Shown: positions 18,605 through 29,476 of the stretch, one piece after another | Numbering within the stretch: the stretch's first letter is position 1 | Layout: each line of letters opens with the position of its first letter | Source: an uncultured Pelagibacteraceae bacterium | GTDB lineage: Bacteria > Pseudomonadota > Alphaproteobacteria > Pelagibacterales > Pelagibacteraceae | DNA length: 46,582 nucleotides | Assembly (NCBI GenBank): GCA_902539745.1 | Contig: CACBKA010000008.1 | Location: 1-46,582 of the forward strand | Direction: 5' to 3' | The notes under the pieces: model-generated | Told to the model about the DNA's origin: nothing | The model's database searches: none | Seen by the model: the letters and a program-made list of their open reading frames with translations, nothing else | Made by a program: the position numbers and the translations under genes

Positions 18605-19987
18605 ATGGAAAAATCATCTAAAATTGAAAAAAACTTAGTTTCAGAAGAAAATGTTTTAAATTGGAATTCTGTTCAAGATAGCTTTCAAAAAGCATTTGGT
18701 ACTGAGATTTATTCAAGCTGGCTCAAAAATATATCTTTATTAAAGGAGTTTAATCACTATGTTATTTTAGGAGTACAAACTAGGTTTTTTAGAGATTGGA
18801 TTACATCTAGATATGCAGACAAAATTTTAAACGAGTTACAAAAACACAAACTAAGTATTAATCGAATTGAATTTAAAATAGAGGGTGAAAGGTCTAGTAA
18901 ATCTATATCTCAAAAACCAGATATTAACAAAATTTCAGATATTAAAGATGGAGTTTTGAATTATAACCGACTAAATCCTAATCTGAGTTTTGAAAATTTT
19001 ATAGTTGGAAAAAGTAACAATCTAGCCTTTCTGTCTGCTAAAAAAATAACCTCAGAGCTTTCGAGATATAATCCACTATTTATTTACGGTGGTGTTGGAT
19101 TAGGGAAAACACACCTAATCAATGCTATAGGTCTCGCATTAAAAGATACTTCTAACGTAATGTTTATTTCTGCCGAGAGGTTTATGTACCAATTTATTAA
19201 ATCAATAAAGAAAAATGAAATGGTTACTTTTAAAGATTTTTTTAGAAAGGCTAATGTTTTTATTATCGATGATATACAATTTATAAGAGGCAAAGAGGGT
19301 TTGCAGGAGGAATTTTTTCATACTTTTAATAGTTTATTCGACAAAAGTGCTCAGATAATAATTTCATCAGATCGTCCACCAAATAGATTGGACAGAGTTC
19401 AAGACAGAATAAAATCTAGATTGTCTGGAGGACTAGTTGTTGATATTGGAGTACCAGATTATGATTTAAAACAGAAAATTTTAAAAAAGAAAATTACTGA
19501 GTTCCAAAATTCTTTTCACGAATATCCAAATTTAAACGAAGAAATAATTGATTACATGGCTAAAGAGCAAAATTTGAATATAAGAGAATTAATTGGAATA
19601 TTTAATAGAGTGGTTGCATTTAGCAAAATGAGCAAAAAACCTCTCAGTGTGAATGATTGTAAAATAATTCTCAAAGATGTCCATAATAATAATAAAGTCA
19701 TTAGTATTGACAAAATTCAAAACGTTACCTCAAACTTCTTTAGTATAAATCTTCAAGAGATGCTTTCTCAAAGAAGATCAAGACCTTTGGCTAGACCTAG
19801 GCAAATAGCTATGTATTTGGCAAAAAAATTAACCACAAGGTCTTTACCAGAAATAGGTAGAAAATTTGCAAATAGAGATCATACAACTGTAATTCATGCC
19901 GTTAAAACTATAGAAAAATTATCCCAAGATAACAGTTTAATGAAAAAAAATATTGATGAAATAACATCAATAATTTTGAGCGATTAG
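18605..19987 (+). CDS. dnaA: Chromosomal replication initiator protein DnaA
   Basis: DnaA is the AAA+ initiator that melts the origin and loads the helicase. The 460 residues comprise an N-terminal domain I (SVQDSFQKAFGTEIYSSWLK, to about 95), a short linker, and AAA+ domain III with Walker A GGVGLGKTH, Walker B FIIDDIQF and the arginine-rich DRIKSRLSGGL. Domain IV follows with the helix-turn-helix signature NRDHTTVIHAVKTIEKL. The linker (domain II) is short compared with Caulobacter. dnaN begins one base after the stop. Confidence 0.97.
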   Translation: MEKSSKIEKNLVSEENVLNWNSVQDSFQKAFGTEIYSSWLKNISLLKEFNHYVILGVQTRFFRDWITSRYADKILNELQKHKLSINRIEFKIEGERSSKSISQKPDINKISDIKDGVLNYNRLNPNLSFENFIVGKSNNLAFLSAKKITSELSRYNPLFIYGGVGLGKTHLINAIGLALKDTSNVMFISAERFMYQFIKSIKKNEMVTFKDFFRKANVFIIDDIQFIRGKEGLQEEFFHTFNSLFDKSAQIIISSDRPPNRLDRVQDRIKSRLSGGLVVDIGVPDYDLKQKILKKKITEFQNSFHEYPNLNEEIIDYMAKEQNLNIRELIGIFNRVVAFSKMSKKPLSVNDCKIILKDVHNNNKVISIDKIQNVTSNFFSINLQEMLSQRRSRPLARPRQIAMYLAKKLTTRSLPEIGRKFANRDHTTVIHAVKTIEKLSQDNSLMKKNIDEITSIILSD

Positions 19988-19988
19988 A

Positions 19989-21104
19989 ATGCAATTTCGA
20001 ATAAATCGTGACATTTTACTCAAGTCACTTGCTATAGCACACAACATAATCGAAAGAAAAAATACGCTTCCAATTCTCTCAAATGTTCTTCTTGAAATTA
20101 AAAATAATAAACTCAATATAATAGCAACAGATTTGGATATGTTATTTCTTGATGAAATATCTGACTTTAAAACAGAAAAAGAAGGAAGCACAACTACATC
20201 AGCGACAGTATTATACGATATACTTAAAAAGTTACCATCAAATATAGAAGTTTCTTTTGCTTTACAAAGTGAAAATAAACTAAATATTTCTGCGGATAAA
20301 TCAAAATTTAATCTTCTTTGCTTACCAGTAGATAATTTTCCTAATTTAAATGAAAGTTTTTCTTCAGATGGTTTAAGTATAAATGGAGTAAAATTTTTAT
20401 CCCTTTTAAATAAAACTAAAATTTCAATGTCTAATGACGAAACAAGACATTACCTAAATGGTATCTATATTCATCTTACAGAGTCTGATAAAAAATCTTA
20501 TCTAACAGGAGTTGCTACTGATAGTCATAGGCTATCTTCAAGTAGTATTTCTCTAAATAAAATAGATAATTTCAGACCATTCATTTTACCAAAAAAAACA
20601 GTATTTCAACTTTGTAATATGATACAAGAGAATAATGATGATGTAATTCTTAAATCTAGTGATACCAAAATTCAGTTCCAAATTGGTAAGTCAAAAATCA
20701 TTTCAAAAGTAATTGATGGAAAATTTCCAGATTATAAAAAGGTTGTTCCACAAAATAATCAAAAAATATTAAAAGTAGATACTAAAGATTTTATAAATTC
20801 AGTAGAAAGAGTGATAACAGTATCTATTGATAGAAAAGAGGGTGTTAAAATAGCTCTTAAAAAAGATCAGATTGAATTATTTGTGAATAGTTCCTCTTCT
20901 GGCGAGGGCAAAGAGAATCTAAAAGCTGATTATAACTCGGAAGATTTAATTGTTGGCTTCAATTCAAGATATCTTTTAGACATTGCTTCTGAAGTGAAGG
21001 ATCAAAAATTAACGATGAATTTAAATGACGCAGTTTCTCCAGTATTAATACAAGATAACTCTGACACAAATAGTTATTTCGTAATAATGCCTATGAAAAT
21101 ATGA
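19989..21104 (+). CDS. dnaN: DNA polymerase III beta subunit (sliding clamp)
   Basis: The beta clamp encircles DNA and tethers the replicative polymerase. The 371 residues fit the three-domain clamp fold. Family signatures are NTLPILSNVLLEIKNNKLNI, SFALQSENKLNISADKSKFNL, HYLNGIYIH...TGVATDSHRLS in domain II and the C-terminal VLIQDNSDTNSYFVIMPMKI. The Met-Pro-Met-x-x end is the conserved partner-binding cleft edge. It is translated right after dnaA. The next gene is gyrB, not recF. Confidence 0.96.
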   Translation: MQFRINRDILLKSLAIAHNIIERKNTLPILSNVLLEIKNNKLNIIATDLDMLFLDEISDFKTEKEGSTTTSATVLYDILKKLPSNIEVSFALQSENKLNISADKSKFNLLCLPVDNFPNLNESFSSDGLSINGVKFLSLLNKTKISMSNDETRHYLNGIYIHLTESDKKSYLTGVATDSHRLSSSSISLNKIDNFRPFILPKKTVFQLCNMIQENNDDVILKSSDTKIQFQIGKSKIISKVIDGKFPDYKKVVPQNNQKILKVDTKDFINSVERVITVSIDRKEGVKIALKKDQIELFVNSSSSGEGKENLKADYNSEDLIVGFNSRYLLDIASEVKDQKLTMNLNDAVSPVLIQDNSDTNSYFVIMPMKI

Positions 21105-21139
21105 TATTTAGAGTTTTATCAAAAAAAAATAATTTGTCC

Positions 21140-21170
21140 TAAATTATCCTTATCAGTCAATGATAATTTA
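21140..21170. repeat. Overlapping inverted repeats between dnaN and gyrB
   Basis: TAAATTATC (21140-21148) pairs with GATAATTTA (21162-21170) across a 13-nt loop. Sharing those bases, TTATCA (21150-21155) pairs with TGATAA (21161-21166) across 5 nt. The two stems cannot form together. No T-run follows, so it is not a clean intrinsic terminator. It may be a gyrB operator or a remnant of the junction where recF is normally found. Confidence 0.4.
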
Positions 21171-21194
21171 ATCTCTGCTTGAAGCATGGTTTTA

Positions 21195-21200
21195 TATAAT
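21195..21200 (+). promoter_or_regulatory. Candidate gyrB -10 element
   Basis: A perfect TATAAT lies 36 nt upstream of the gyrB ATG at 21236. No good -35 is present at the right spacing (TCTCTG or CTGCTT are the nearest). A supercoiling-sensitive promoter with a weak -35 would fit known gyrB control, but this is inferred. Confidence 0.4.
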
Positions 21201-21205
21201 AATAG

Positions 21206-23305
<2,100 letters not shown>

Positions 23306-23310
23306 GCAAT

Positions 23311-24588
23311 ATGAAACTATCTGATCTTCTTAAATTTGAGGAGGATTTACGTTTAGAAAAAAAGACAGTAGTCATTCTTAGATGGATAGCCCTTATTGGT
23401 CAACTTTTAACAATTTATTTTGTTCACTTTTATATTGGTTTTGATTTACCACTAATTTTTTGTTCTTTAACAATATTTTGTGGCGGTCTTACAAATATAT
23501 TTATACAATTTAATTTTAGAAAAAATCAATTAAGCAATATAGAGTCTACAATTCTCTTATTTTATGATGTTATTCAATTATCAGTTTTAATATATTTAAC
23601 TGGTGGTGTTACTAATCCATTTGTAATATTTCTTATTGTACCAGCACTAATAAGCTCTACTTTATTAAATCTAGCGAGCACCCTTTTCTTATCAATAATA
23701 ACTATTATGTCCTTAATACTTTTAACTTTTAACTATTACCCTTTACCAAGTGAAGGGAATTTACATTTTCATGTTCCTGATTATTATATTTATTCTATTC
23801 CCTCTGCTTTAGTCATAGCCTTAATTTTTCTAAATTATTTTGGTTTTCGTTTTGGTTATGAAGCAAGAAGAAGAGGTAATGCTTTAAATAAATTAGAACT
23901 TGTACTTGCAAAAGAACAAGAGTTAGAGTCAATTGGTCACCAAGCAGCTGCAGCAGCACACTCTTTGGGAACACCATTATCAACTATAACTGTAATTGCT
24001 AAGGAGCTTAAAAAAGAAATAATTAATAATAAAGAATTTAAAGATGATGTGGATACTATTTTAGAACAAGCTAAAAAATGTGGCAACATACTTAAAAAAA
24101 TATCTCAGAATCAAATAGTAGACGATGAATACGTTAAAAATATTACGCTTCAGGATTTGCTTTTTGAAATAACCAAATCTTTTGAAAGCATAACTGAGAA
24201 GAATTTAAATTTAAATTTAGAAAACGCAAAAAAAAGAATTTCAATAAAAAGATCTGCAGAATTGACATACGGAATACGTAATTTTGTTGGAAACGCTGTA
24301 AAATTTTCAAAAAAAAATATTTATATTAATTTGGTAAATAATAATCAAAACACGATCTTGCAAATTTCTGATGATGGTCCAGGATTTCCAGATGACATTT
24401 ATAAAATTATAGGGGAACCTTACATTTCTACCAGATCAAAAAAACTTAAATCAAAATCAGGCTTAGGATTAGGAACATTTATAGGAAAAACTTTATTGGA
24501 ACGAAAAAAAGCTAACATAGAATTCCTAAAATCTAATAATGGTGGCGCGTTAGTTGAAATTTCATGGAATAACAAAGATTTTGTTTGA
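23311..24588 (+). CDS. regB: Redox sensor histidine kinase RegB/PrrB/ActS type
   Basis: RegB senses the redox state of the quinone pool and phosphorylates RegA to adjust respiration, carbon and nitrogen metabolism. In 425 residues: six membrane helices between about 25 and 180, with the quinone-site heptapeptide GGVTNPF (98-104); the family-specific H-box AAAAHSLGTPLSTI with H217; a redox-type Cys at C257 (AKKCGNILKK), equivalent to Cys265 of Rhodobacter RegB; and N and G boxes (FVGNAVKFSKK, ISDDGPGFPDD, GLGLGTFIGK). It starts 5 nt after gyrB, an unusual partner. The regA gene is 4.3 kb away across the polyamine operon, and no senC/prrC lies between them. Confidence 0.9.
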   Translation: MKLSDLLKFEEDLRLEKKTVVILRWIALIGQLLTIYFVHFYIGFDLPLIFCSLTIFCGGLTNIFIQFNFRKNQLSNIESTILLFYDVIQLSVLIYLTGGVTNPFVIFLIVPALISSTLLNLASTLFLSIITIMSLILLTFNYYPLPSEGNLHFHVPDYYIYSIPSALVIALIFLNYFGFRFGYEARRRGNALNKLELVLAKEQELESIGHQAAAAAHSLGTPLSTITVIAKELKKEIINNKEFKDDVDTILEQAKKCGNILKKISQNQIVDDEYVKNITLQDLLFEITKSFESITEKNLNLNLENAKKRISIKRSAELTYGIRNFVGNAVKFSKKNIYINLVNNNQNTILQISDDGPGFPDDIYKIIGEPYISTRSKKLKSKSGLGLGTFIGKTLLERKKANIEFLKSNNGGALVEISWNNKDFV

Positions 24589-24594
24589 AATTAT

Positions 24595-25647
24595 CTATCT
24601 AGGTTGTTGTTGTGTTAAACAATGAATTGTTCCAAAACCCCAAACAAGTACTGAACAATCAATTGGAATAATTTTTCTATTTTTAAAATGTTTTTTGAAT
24701 ATCTTTAAAACAGCTTTATCATTTGAGTCATTGAAGATTGGAACTAAAACTATTTTATTTGCAATATAAAAATTTAGATAACTTGCAGGTACTCTTATAC
24801 CTTTAATAAATTTTGGTTTTGGCATGGGTAAGTAAATAATTTTAATTTTTTTATTTTCCTGACTTTTAAATTTTTTTACTATTTTAATATTCTCTTTTAA
24901 ATCCTTAAAGTTTTTGTCTTTTTTATTATTTTCCCTAGCAATGAATATTTTATTTTTTCCAACAAATCTGGCAATATCATCAATATGCCCATGCGTATCA
25001 TCACCACAAATTCCTTTATTTAACCAAATTATTTTTTTAATCCCGAAATATTTATTAAATATATGATAATAGTCTAACTCAGTAAGACCTTTATTTCTTT
25101 GTTGGACTTTACTGAGTAAACATTGTTTTGTAGTTAAAAGATAACCGCTACCATTAACATCAATTGACCCACCTTCTAAAACAATTTCTTTATTTTTATA
25201 TTTTGGATTTATCAAATGTGTTTTAGTGAATTTTTTGACTTCAATATATGCTTTATTATCCTTTTTGAAATTCTTATATTTTGCCCATGCATTAAATTTC
25301 CAGTTCGTGAGAAATTTCCTGCCTTTATTATTTTTAATAAATATTGGTAAAAAGTCCCTAGTCCAAGCCCTATCAGTTTTGCAAATAATAAATTTAATAT
25401 TAGTTAATTTTGCTTCAAAAATTCTTGAAAATAAAGTTGCTTTACTCTTTTCAGATTTATCCTTAACTAAAATATTAACTAACTGTACTCTTGATAATTC
25501 ACTTACTATTTTCCCAAATACAAATGGTATGTGGTCAAATTTACCCGGCCAATCATCCTTATTATGTGGCCAGGCTATCCATGTAGATTTTTGAGGTTCC
25601 CACTCAGCTGGCATCCTTAGCGTGCCTTTATACGCAATCTCAGGCAT
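24595..25647 (-). CDS. aguA: Agmatine deiminase
   Basis: AguA converts agmatine to N-carbamoylputrescine and ammonia. This guanidine-modifying enzyme fold of 350 residues has the N-terminal RMPAEWEPQKSTWIAWPH, the early Asp-rich RAWTRDFLPIF, LEGGSIDVNG, the catalytic GDDTHGHIDDIARFV, and the nucleophile Cys in FGTIHCLTQQQPR (C343), seven residues from the end. The commoner GGNIHC context reads GFGTIHC here. It overlaps aguB by 8 nt and is the last gene of the polyamine operon. Confidence 0.95.
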   Translation of the reverse strand: MPEIAYKGTLRMPAEWEPQKSTWIAWPHNKDDWPGKFDHIPFVFGKIVSELSRVQLVNILVKDKSEKSKATLFSRIFEAKLTNIKFIICKTDRAWTRDFLPIFIKNNKGRKFLTNWKFNAWAKYKNFKKDNKAYIEVKKFTKTHLINPKYKNKEIVLEGGSIDVNGSGYLLTTKQCLLSKVQQRNKGLTELDYYHIFNKYFGIKKIIWLNKGICGDDTHGHIDDIARFVGKNKIFIARENNKKDKNFKDLKENIKIVKKFKSQENKKIKIIYLPMPKPKFIKGIRVPASYLNFYIANKIVLVPIFNDSNDKAVLKIFKKHFKNRKIIPIDCSVLVWGFGTIHCLTQQQPR

Positions 25648-26515
25648 CCTTAGGATTATTTAATATACCTTTGTAATAGTCGATTCTTCTATCTCTAAAA
25701 AAAGGCCAATGACGTCGTGCATTCTCAACTTGTTTAAAGTCTATATCGCAAATAACAGTTTTTTCCCCAAGTTTAGCTTCAGCAATTATATTTCCACTCG
25801 GATCAAAAACAATTGTATTTCCCCAGAATTCTAATTTTTTAGAACCTTGTTTTTCAATACCAACTCTGTTGACTGCAGCAACATAAACACCATTTGCAAT
25901 AGCATGAGACCTTTGTACTGATATCCATGAATTGAGTTGAGATTTCCCATACCTCTTTTTTTCTTTGGGATGCCAACCTATAGCTGTAGGATAAAAAAGT
26001 ATTTCTGCACCTTGTAAGGATGTAAGTCTAGCTGCTTCAGGAAACCATTGATCCCAACAAATTAAAGTACCTAGATTACCTTGATTAGTTTTAAAAGATT
26101 TAAATCCAAGATCACCAGGTGTAAAATAAAATTTTTCGTAATATTGCGGATCATCTGGTATATGCATTTTTCTATATTTGCCAGCCAGTCTCCCCTTCTC
26201 ATTTATAAGCACAAGGCTATTGTGATAAATGCCTGATGTTTTTTTTTCAAAAATTGGTGCGATTATTATTATTTTAAGTTCTTTAGCTAATGAACAAAAA
26301 ATATTAGTTGTTTTTCCAGGAATTTTTTCAGCTAGGTCAAAATTAGAGTGTTTTTCTTGCTGACAAAAATAATTTGATAAAAATAATTCTGGTAAACATA
26401 TAACCTTTGCTTTTTTTTTACATGCTTCTCTAATTCTTTTTATGGCAGAACTCATGTTCTTTTTTTGGTCAGATGACATTTTCATCTGTATTAGGGCTAT
26501 TCTTGTTTTTGTCAT
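25640..26515 (-). CDS. aguB: N-carbamoylputrescine amidase
   Basis: AguB hydrolyses N-carbamoylputrescine to putrescine, carbon dioxide and ammonia. This nitrilase-superfamily protein has 291 residues and the Glu-Lys-Cys triad: E43 in CLPELFLSNYFCQ, K116 in GKYRKMHIPDDPQYYEKFYF and C153 in LICWDQWFPEAARLT. The IPDDPQYYEKFYFTPGD segment is typical of the AguB subfamily. It lies between the DHS-like gene (3-nt gap) and aguA (8-nt overlap), so both steps from agmatine to putrescine are encoded together. Confidence 0.95.
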   Translation of the reverse strand: MTKTRIALIQMKMSSDQKKNMSSAIKRIREACKKKAKVICLPELFLSNYFCQQEKHSNFDLAEKIPGKTTNIFCSLAKELKIIIIAPIFEKKTSGIYHNSLVLINEKGRLAGKYRKMHIPDDPQYYEKFYFTPGDLGFKSFKTNQGNLGTLICWDQWFPEAARLTSLQGAEILFYPTAIGWHPKEKKRYGKSQLNSWISVQRSHAIANGVYVAAVNRVGIEKQGSKKLEFWGNTIVFDPSGNIIAEAKLGEKTVICDIDFKQVENARRHWPFFRDRRIDYYKGILNNPKDA

Positions 26516-26518
26516 TTT

Positions 26519-27562
26519 TTAGAATAATTTTTGGAAATTTCTTCTTTCTCTATTTTTCCAATTTTCACGATGATAAGCATCACTGGCAATTAACGGAAGT
26601 ACACTTGTTGCTTCAGCAAATACCATTTGTTCTTTCGTGGTATCTACTTTGCCCCAAGAACTCGCTTCCTTTAATGTGGAACTACTACACGCTCCGTCTC
26701 TTGTGTCTGCTACAGTAATCTGTATTGCATATTTGTGCATATCAACTGTCTTTCCTAAAAGTTCAGCACAAACAACAGTATCTTGAACAAAGTTTTTTGG
26801 AACACCTCCACCAATCATGAATAATCCTGATGTTTTAGATTTCAATTTAATTTCGGTAAGTTCTCTAAATTCTCTTACAGAGTCAATTGTAATATGTTTT
26901 TTTGGGTTTTGCTCCTGGTGCATAACAAGACCAAATCCTGCTGAACTATCGGTAAAAGCTGGACAAAAAATAGGAACATTATGATCGTAAGCTAATTCTA
27001 TTAAAGAATTTTTCTTTTTAGCATTTTTCTTTAAATATTTCCCAATTTCTCTAATAAACTCTCTAGAAGTATATGACTTTGTAGGCAAACTATTTGCTAT
27101 ATCACATATTGTTTTATCACACGCTTGTAGTTGTTCTTCGTCGATATATGTGTCGTAAATTCTATCTATATAATTATCTCTTAAAACCTTATCATCTTGG
27201 AATTGGTTACCTTGATAGTGTTTAAATCCTAATGACTCAAAGAAATCCATGTCTATTATTGAAGCTCCAGTGGCTACTATTGCGTCAACCATATTGTATT
27301 TAACTAAATCTGAGTAAAGGTTCATACAACCTGCTGCAGAAGTTGATCCTGCAATTGTTAAAAATATTGCACAATCTTTATCATTTATCATTTCATTATA
27401 AATTTCTGCTGCTTTAGCAGTGTCCCTTGAAGTAAAAGACATTTTTTTCATAGACTCAATAATTTTTCTAGAGTCAAATGAAGTTATATCTATATGTTCG
27501 ACTTCAGATTTTAATAGTGATTTTTTGTTATGTCCAAGAGACGGACCATTTTTTTTATTCAT
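26519..27562 (-). CDS. Deoxyhypusine synthase-like protein, probable polyamine synthase
   Basis: The 347 residues are homologous to deoxyhypusine synthase along their length: FLTIAGSTSAAGCMNLYSDL, VDAIVATGASIIDMDF, VPIFCPAFTDSSAGFGL, FMIGGGVPKNF and VTVADTRDGACSSSTLKEA. The lysine that forms the enzyme-aminobutyl intermediate in eukaryotic DHS (EAVSWGK) is present as K305 in EASSWGKV. Bacteria have no eIF5A, so the acceptor is probably a free diamine. Homospermidine formation from two putrescines is the simplest proposal. The start overlaps the decarboxylase stop by one base, and aguB follows after 3 nt. This is inference, not proof of product. Confidence 0.85.
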   Translation of the reverse strand: MNKKNGPSLGHNKKSLLKSEVEHIDITSFDSRKIIESMKKMSFTSRDTAKAAEIYNEMINDKDCAIFLTIAGSTSAAGCMNLYSDLVKYNMVDAIVATGASIIDMDFFESLGFKHYQGNQFQDDKVLRDNYIDRIYDTYIDEEQLQACDKTICDIANSLPTKSYTSREFIREIGKYLKKNAKKKNSLIELAYDHNVPIFCPAFTDSSAGFGLVMHQEQNPKKHITIDSVREFRELTEIKLKSKTSGLFMIGGGVPKNFVQDTVVCAELLGKTVDMHKYAIQITVADTRDGACSSSTLKEASSWGKVDTTKEQMVFAEATSVLPLIASDAYHRENWKNRERRNFQKLF

Positions 27563-28740
27563 TACGCAACTAAGAAGTCAATATTTTCTTCTCGATCATA
27601 CATTGAAAGAATTGGCTTATCATTTAATTGGTAATTTGCGTCAGAGAAAAAACCGTTAAATTTTGTTCTAAAAGTTGTACCATAAGCTCCTAATTGTCCA
27701 AGCTCAATATAATCACCTTCTTTAATATTATTTGGTAATAAGAATGGTCCCTTCATATAGTCAAGACTATCACATGTTGGTCCATTAAAATTAAATGCTG
27801 TTTTTTTCTTTGAAACTACTCTGCCATTTGTAATCATTTTTGCCGGTAACACAAAATTTGGCACACCTGCATCAAATAAAGATCCGTAGGTTCCATCATT
27901 TATATAAAGTTTATTTTTTTTCTTTAAAAGAACTTTTACTATAGTTGAGCCTGCTTCTGCTACTATTGCTCGTCCTGGTTCACAAAATATTTCTGGTGTT
28001 TTCTCTAGTTTTAAGTTTTTTAGGGATTCTTTAATTACATCTAAATAATTATCTAGGGGTTCAGGAATTAAGTCAGGATACATAGCTGGAAAACCACCGC
28101 CTACATTAATTACATCTGGTATAATTTTAGTTTTTTTAATAATTTTACCAATTTCATTTATCCCTTTTGCAAAAGAAATTTTGTGCATACATTGAGATCC
28201 AACGTGGAAACTTAATCCAACCCTTTTTGCATGCGCTTTACAAAGTCTCAATAAACCTAATGCTTCACTTGATGTTGCACCGAACTTTCTTGATAAATCT
28301 ATTTCTGCATGTTCATTTGAAATACTTACTCTTACGTATAAGTTTAAATCTTTCGCATTATTTGTTTCATCAAGAATTTTAAGTAACTCATCTTTTGTAT
28401 CTAAAGCAAAATCCTTAACATTATATTTTGTGTATGCCTCTTTTATACTTTCTCTGCTTTTTACAGTATGCATGAAGTATACTTTTGCTTTATTATTAAT
28501 TTTTCTCACTAATTTTACTTCATTGAGTGATGCAACATCAAAATTTTCAATTCCATTATCACTGATAATTTTAATTACTCTTTCGTCAGGATTTGTTTTT
28601 ACAGCGTAAAGAACTTTTCCAGGGAATTTATTTTTAAAAAATTCTACCGATTTCTTAATTGAATCAGGCCTAATACAATAGACTGGGTCTTCTGGTTTCA
28701 ATGTGTTAACTAGCTCGTTAACGTCACTAAATTTTTGCAT
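27562..28740 (-). CDS. Ornithine/lysine decarboxylase, PLP fold-type III
   Basis: This alanine-racemase-fold amino-acid decarboxylase has 392 residues. The PLP lysine is K48 in LYAVKTNPDE. FDVASLNEV, FHVGSQC, NVGGGFPAMYPD and the phosphate-site CEPGRAIVAEAG follow. The second-subunit catalytic Cys-Asp pair is in FNGPTCDSLDY. It most likely makes putrescine from ornithine, possibly also cadaverine from lysine. Arginine cannot be excluded, and would explain the agmatine-using enzymes downstream. It is the first gene of the operon, divergent from regA. Confidence 0.88.
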   Translation of the reverse strand: MQKFSDVNELVNTLKPEDPVYCIRPDSIKKSVEFFKNKFPGKVLYAVKTNPDERVIKIISDNGIENFDVASLNEVKLVRKINNKAKVYFMHTVKSRESIKEAYTKYNVKDFALDTKDELLKILDETNNAKDLNLYVRVSISNEHAEIDLSRKFGATSSEALGLLRLCKAHAKRVGLSFHVGSQCMHKISFAKGINEIGKIIKKTKIIPDVINVGGGFPAMYPDLIPEPLDNYLDVIKESLKNLKLEKTPEIFCEPGRAIVAEAGSTIVKVLLKKKNKLYINDGTYGSLFDAGVPNFVLPAKMITNGRVVSKKKTAFNFNGPTCDSLDYMKGPFLLPNNIKEGDYIELGQLGAYGTTFRTKFNGFFSDANYQLNDKPILSMYDREENIDFLVA

Positions 28741-28890
28741 TGTTAAATGTGTTCCCTCGTTTTATTACACAATAAGCTTTTCAAAAAATTAATAAAAAAG
28801 CTTTCTAAATTGCGTATTTAACGTTTTTTCAATCTATGTAAAGAAAATAATTCAATATTGTCGCATTGTAATATTTGCCGTAGTGTCTAT
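28741..28890. promoter_or_regulatory. Divergent decarboxylase / regA control region
   Basis: This 150-nt spacer is the largest divergent gap in the window. It contains AAGCTTTT (28774-28781) and its complement AAAAGCTT (28796-28803) across 14 nt, a possible operator or weak hairpin. GAGGGAA lies about 13 nt upstream of the decarboxylase ATG on the minus strand and may act as its ribosome site. A CAATATTG palindrome lies at 28853-28860, shortly before regA. No convincing promoter pair was found. Its location makes RegA feedback on the polyamine operon possible but unproven. Confidence 0.35.
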
Positions 28891-29472
28891 ATGACAGTTA
28901 TGAAACGTTCAATAGAAACACCTCCAGGTTTTAAAATAACCGACTTCGAGGATAAATCTCTTCTCATTGTTGATGACGATGATCCGTTAAGAGATCGGCT
29001 TTCTAGAGCCATGGAGAAGAAGGGATTTGTTGTCAGAAACTCAAAAACTGTTGAAAATGCTATTAAAATGGTCCAGTCCCAGCCCCCAAAATTTGCCTTG
29101 GTGGACCTTAGATTAGAAGATGGCAATGGTCTAGATGTTGTTCAGGAGATAAATAAGGCAAAAAATGACAGCCGAATAGTAATGCTCACTGGTTATGGAA
29201 ATCTACCCACGGCTGTAGCTGCCGTGAAAGCAGGTGCTATAGATTACATGGCTAAGCCAGTTGACGCTGATGATGTGGAGGCAGCTTTATTAGCATCCCC
29301 AGATTCGAAGGCTAAACCACCTGAAAATCCTATGTCAGCCGACAGAGTCAAATGGGAGCATATCCACAGGGTATTCGAATTATGCAACAGAAATGTCTCT
29401 GAGACCGCAAGAAGACTAAAAATGCATAGAAGAACTCTTCAGAGAATACTTTCTAAAAGATCACCAAACTAA
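28891..29472 (+). CDS. regA: Redox response regulator RegA/PrrA/ActR
   Basis: RegA is the partner of RegB and a global redox regulator. The receiver domain has the acidic cluster LLIVDDDDPLRDRL, phospho-acceptor Asp in FALVDLRLEDGNGLDVV, Thr in MLTGYGNLPTAVAAVKAGA and Lys in YMAKPVDADDV. A short Pro linker (PPENPMSADRVKWEHI) leads to a Fis-type helix-turn-helix NVSETARRLKMHRRTLQRIL, almost unchanged from Rhodobacter PrrA. The start used is ATG 28891 (193 residues); ATG 28900 is equally possible, and a TTG at 28858 would add residues with no family match. The gene looks less AT-rich than its neighbours, which strong protein conservation can explain. It stands alone, ending 4 nt from bioY. Confidence 0.93.
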   Translation: MTVMKRSIETPPGFKITDFEDKSLLIVDDDDPLRDRLSRAMEKKGFVVRNSKTVENAIKMVQSQPPKFALVDLRLEDGNGLDVVQEINKAKNDSRIVMLTGYGNLPTAVAAVKAGAIDYMAKPVDADDVEAALLASPDSKAKPPENPMSADRVKWEHIHRVFELCNRNVSETARRLKMHRRTLQRILSKRSPN

Positions 29473-29476
29473 CATA

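Noticed and set aside
28858-28890. TTG start extending regA by 11 residues
   Set aside because: The extra residues resemble no RegA and the stretch looks like promoter DNA.
28891-29472. regA as recently transferred because it looks less AT-rich than neighbours
   Set aside because: RegA is among the most conserved alphaproteobacterial regulators, and constrained amino acids explain the composition.
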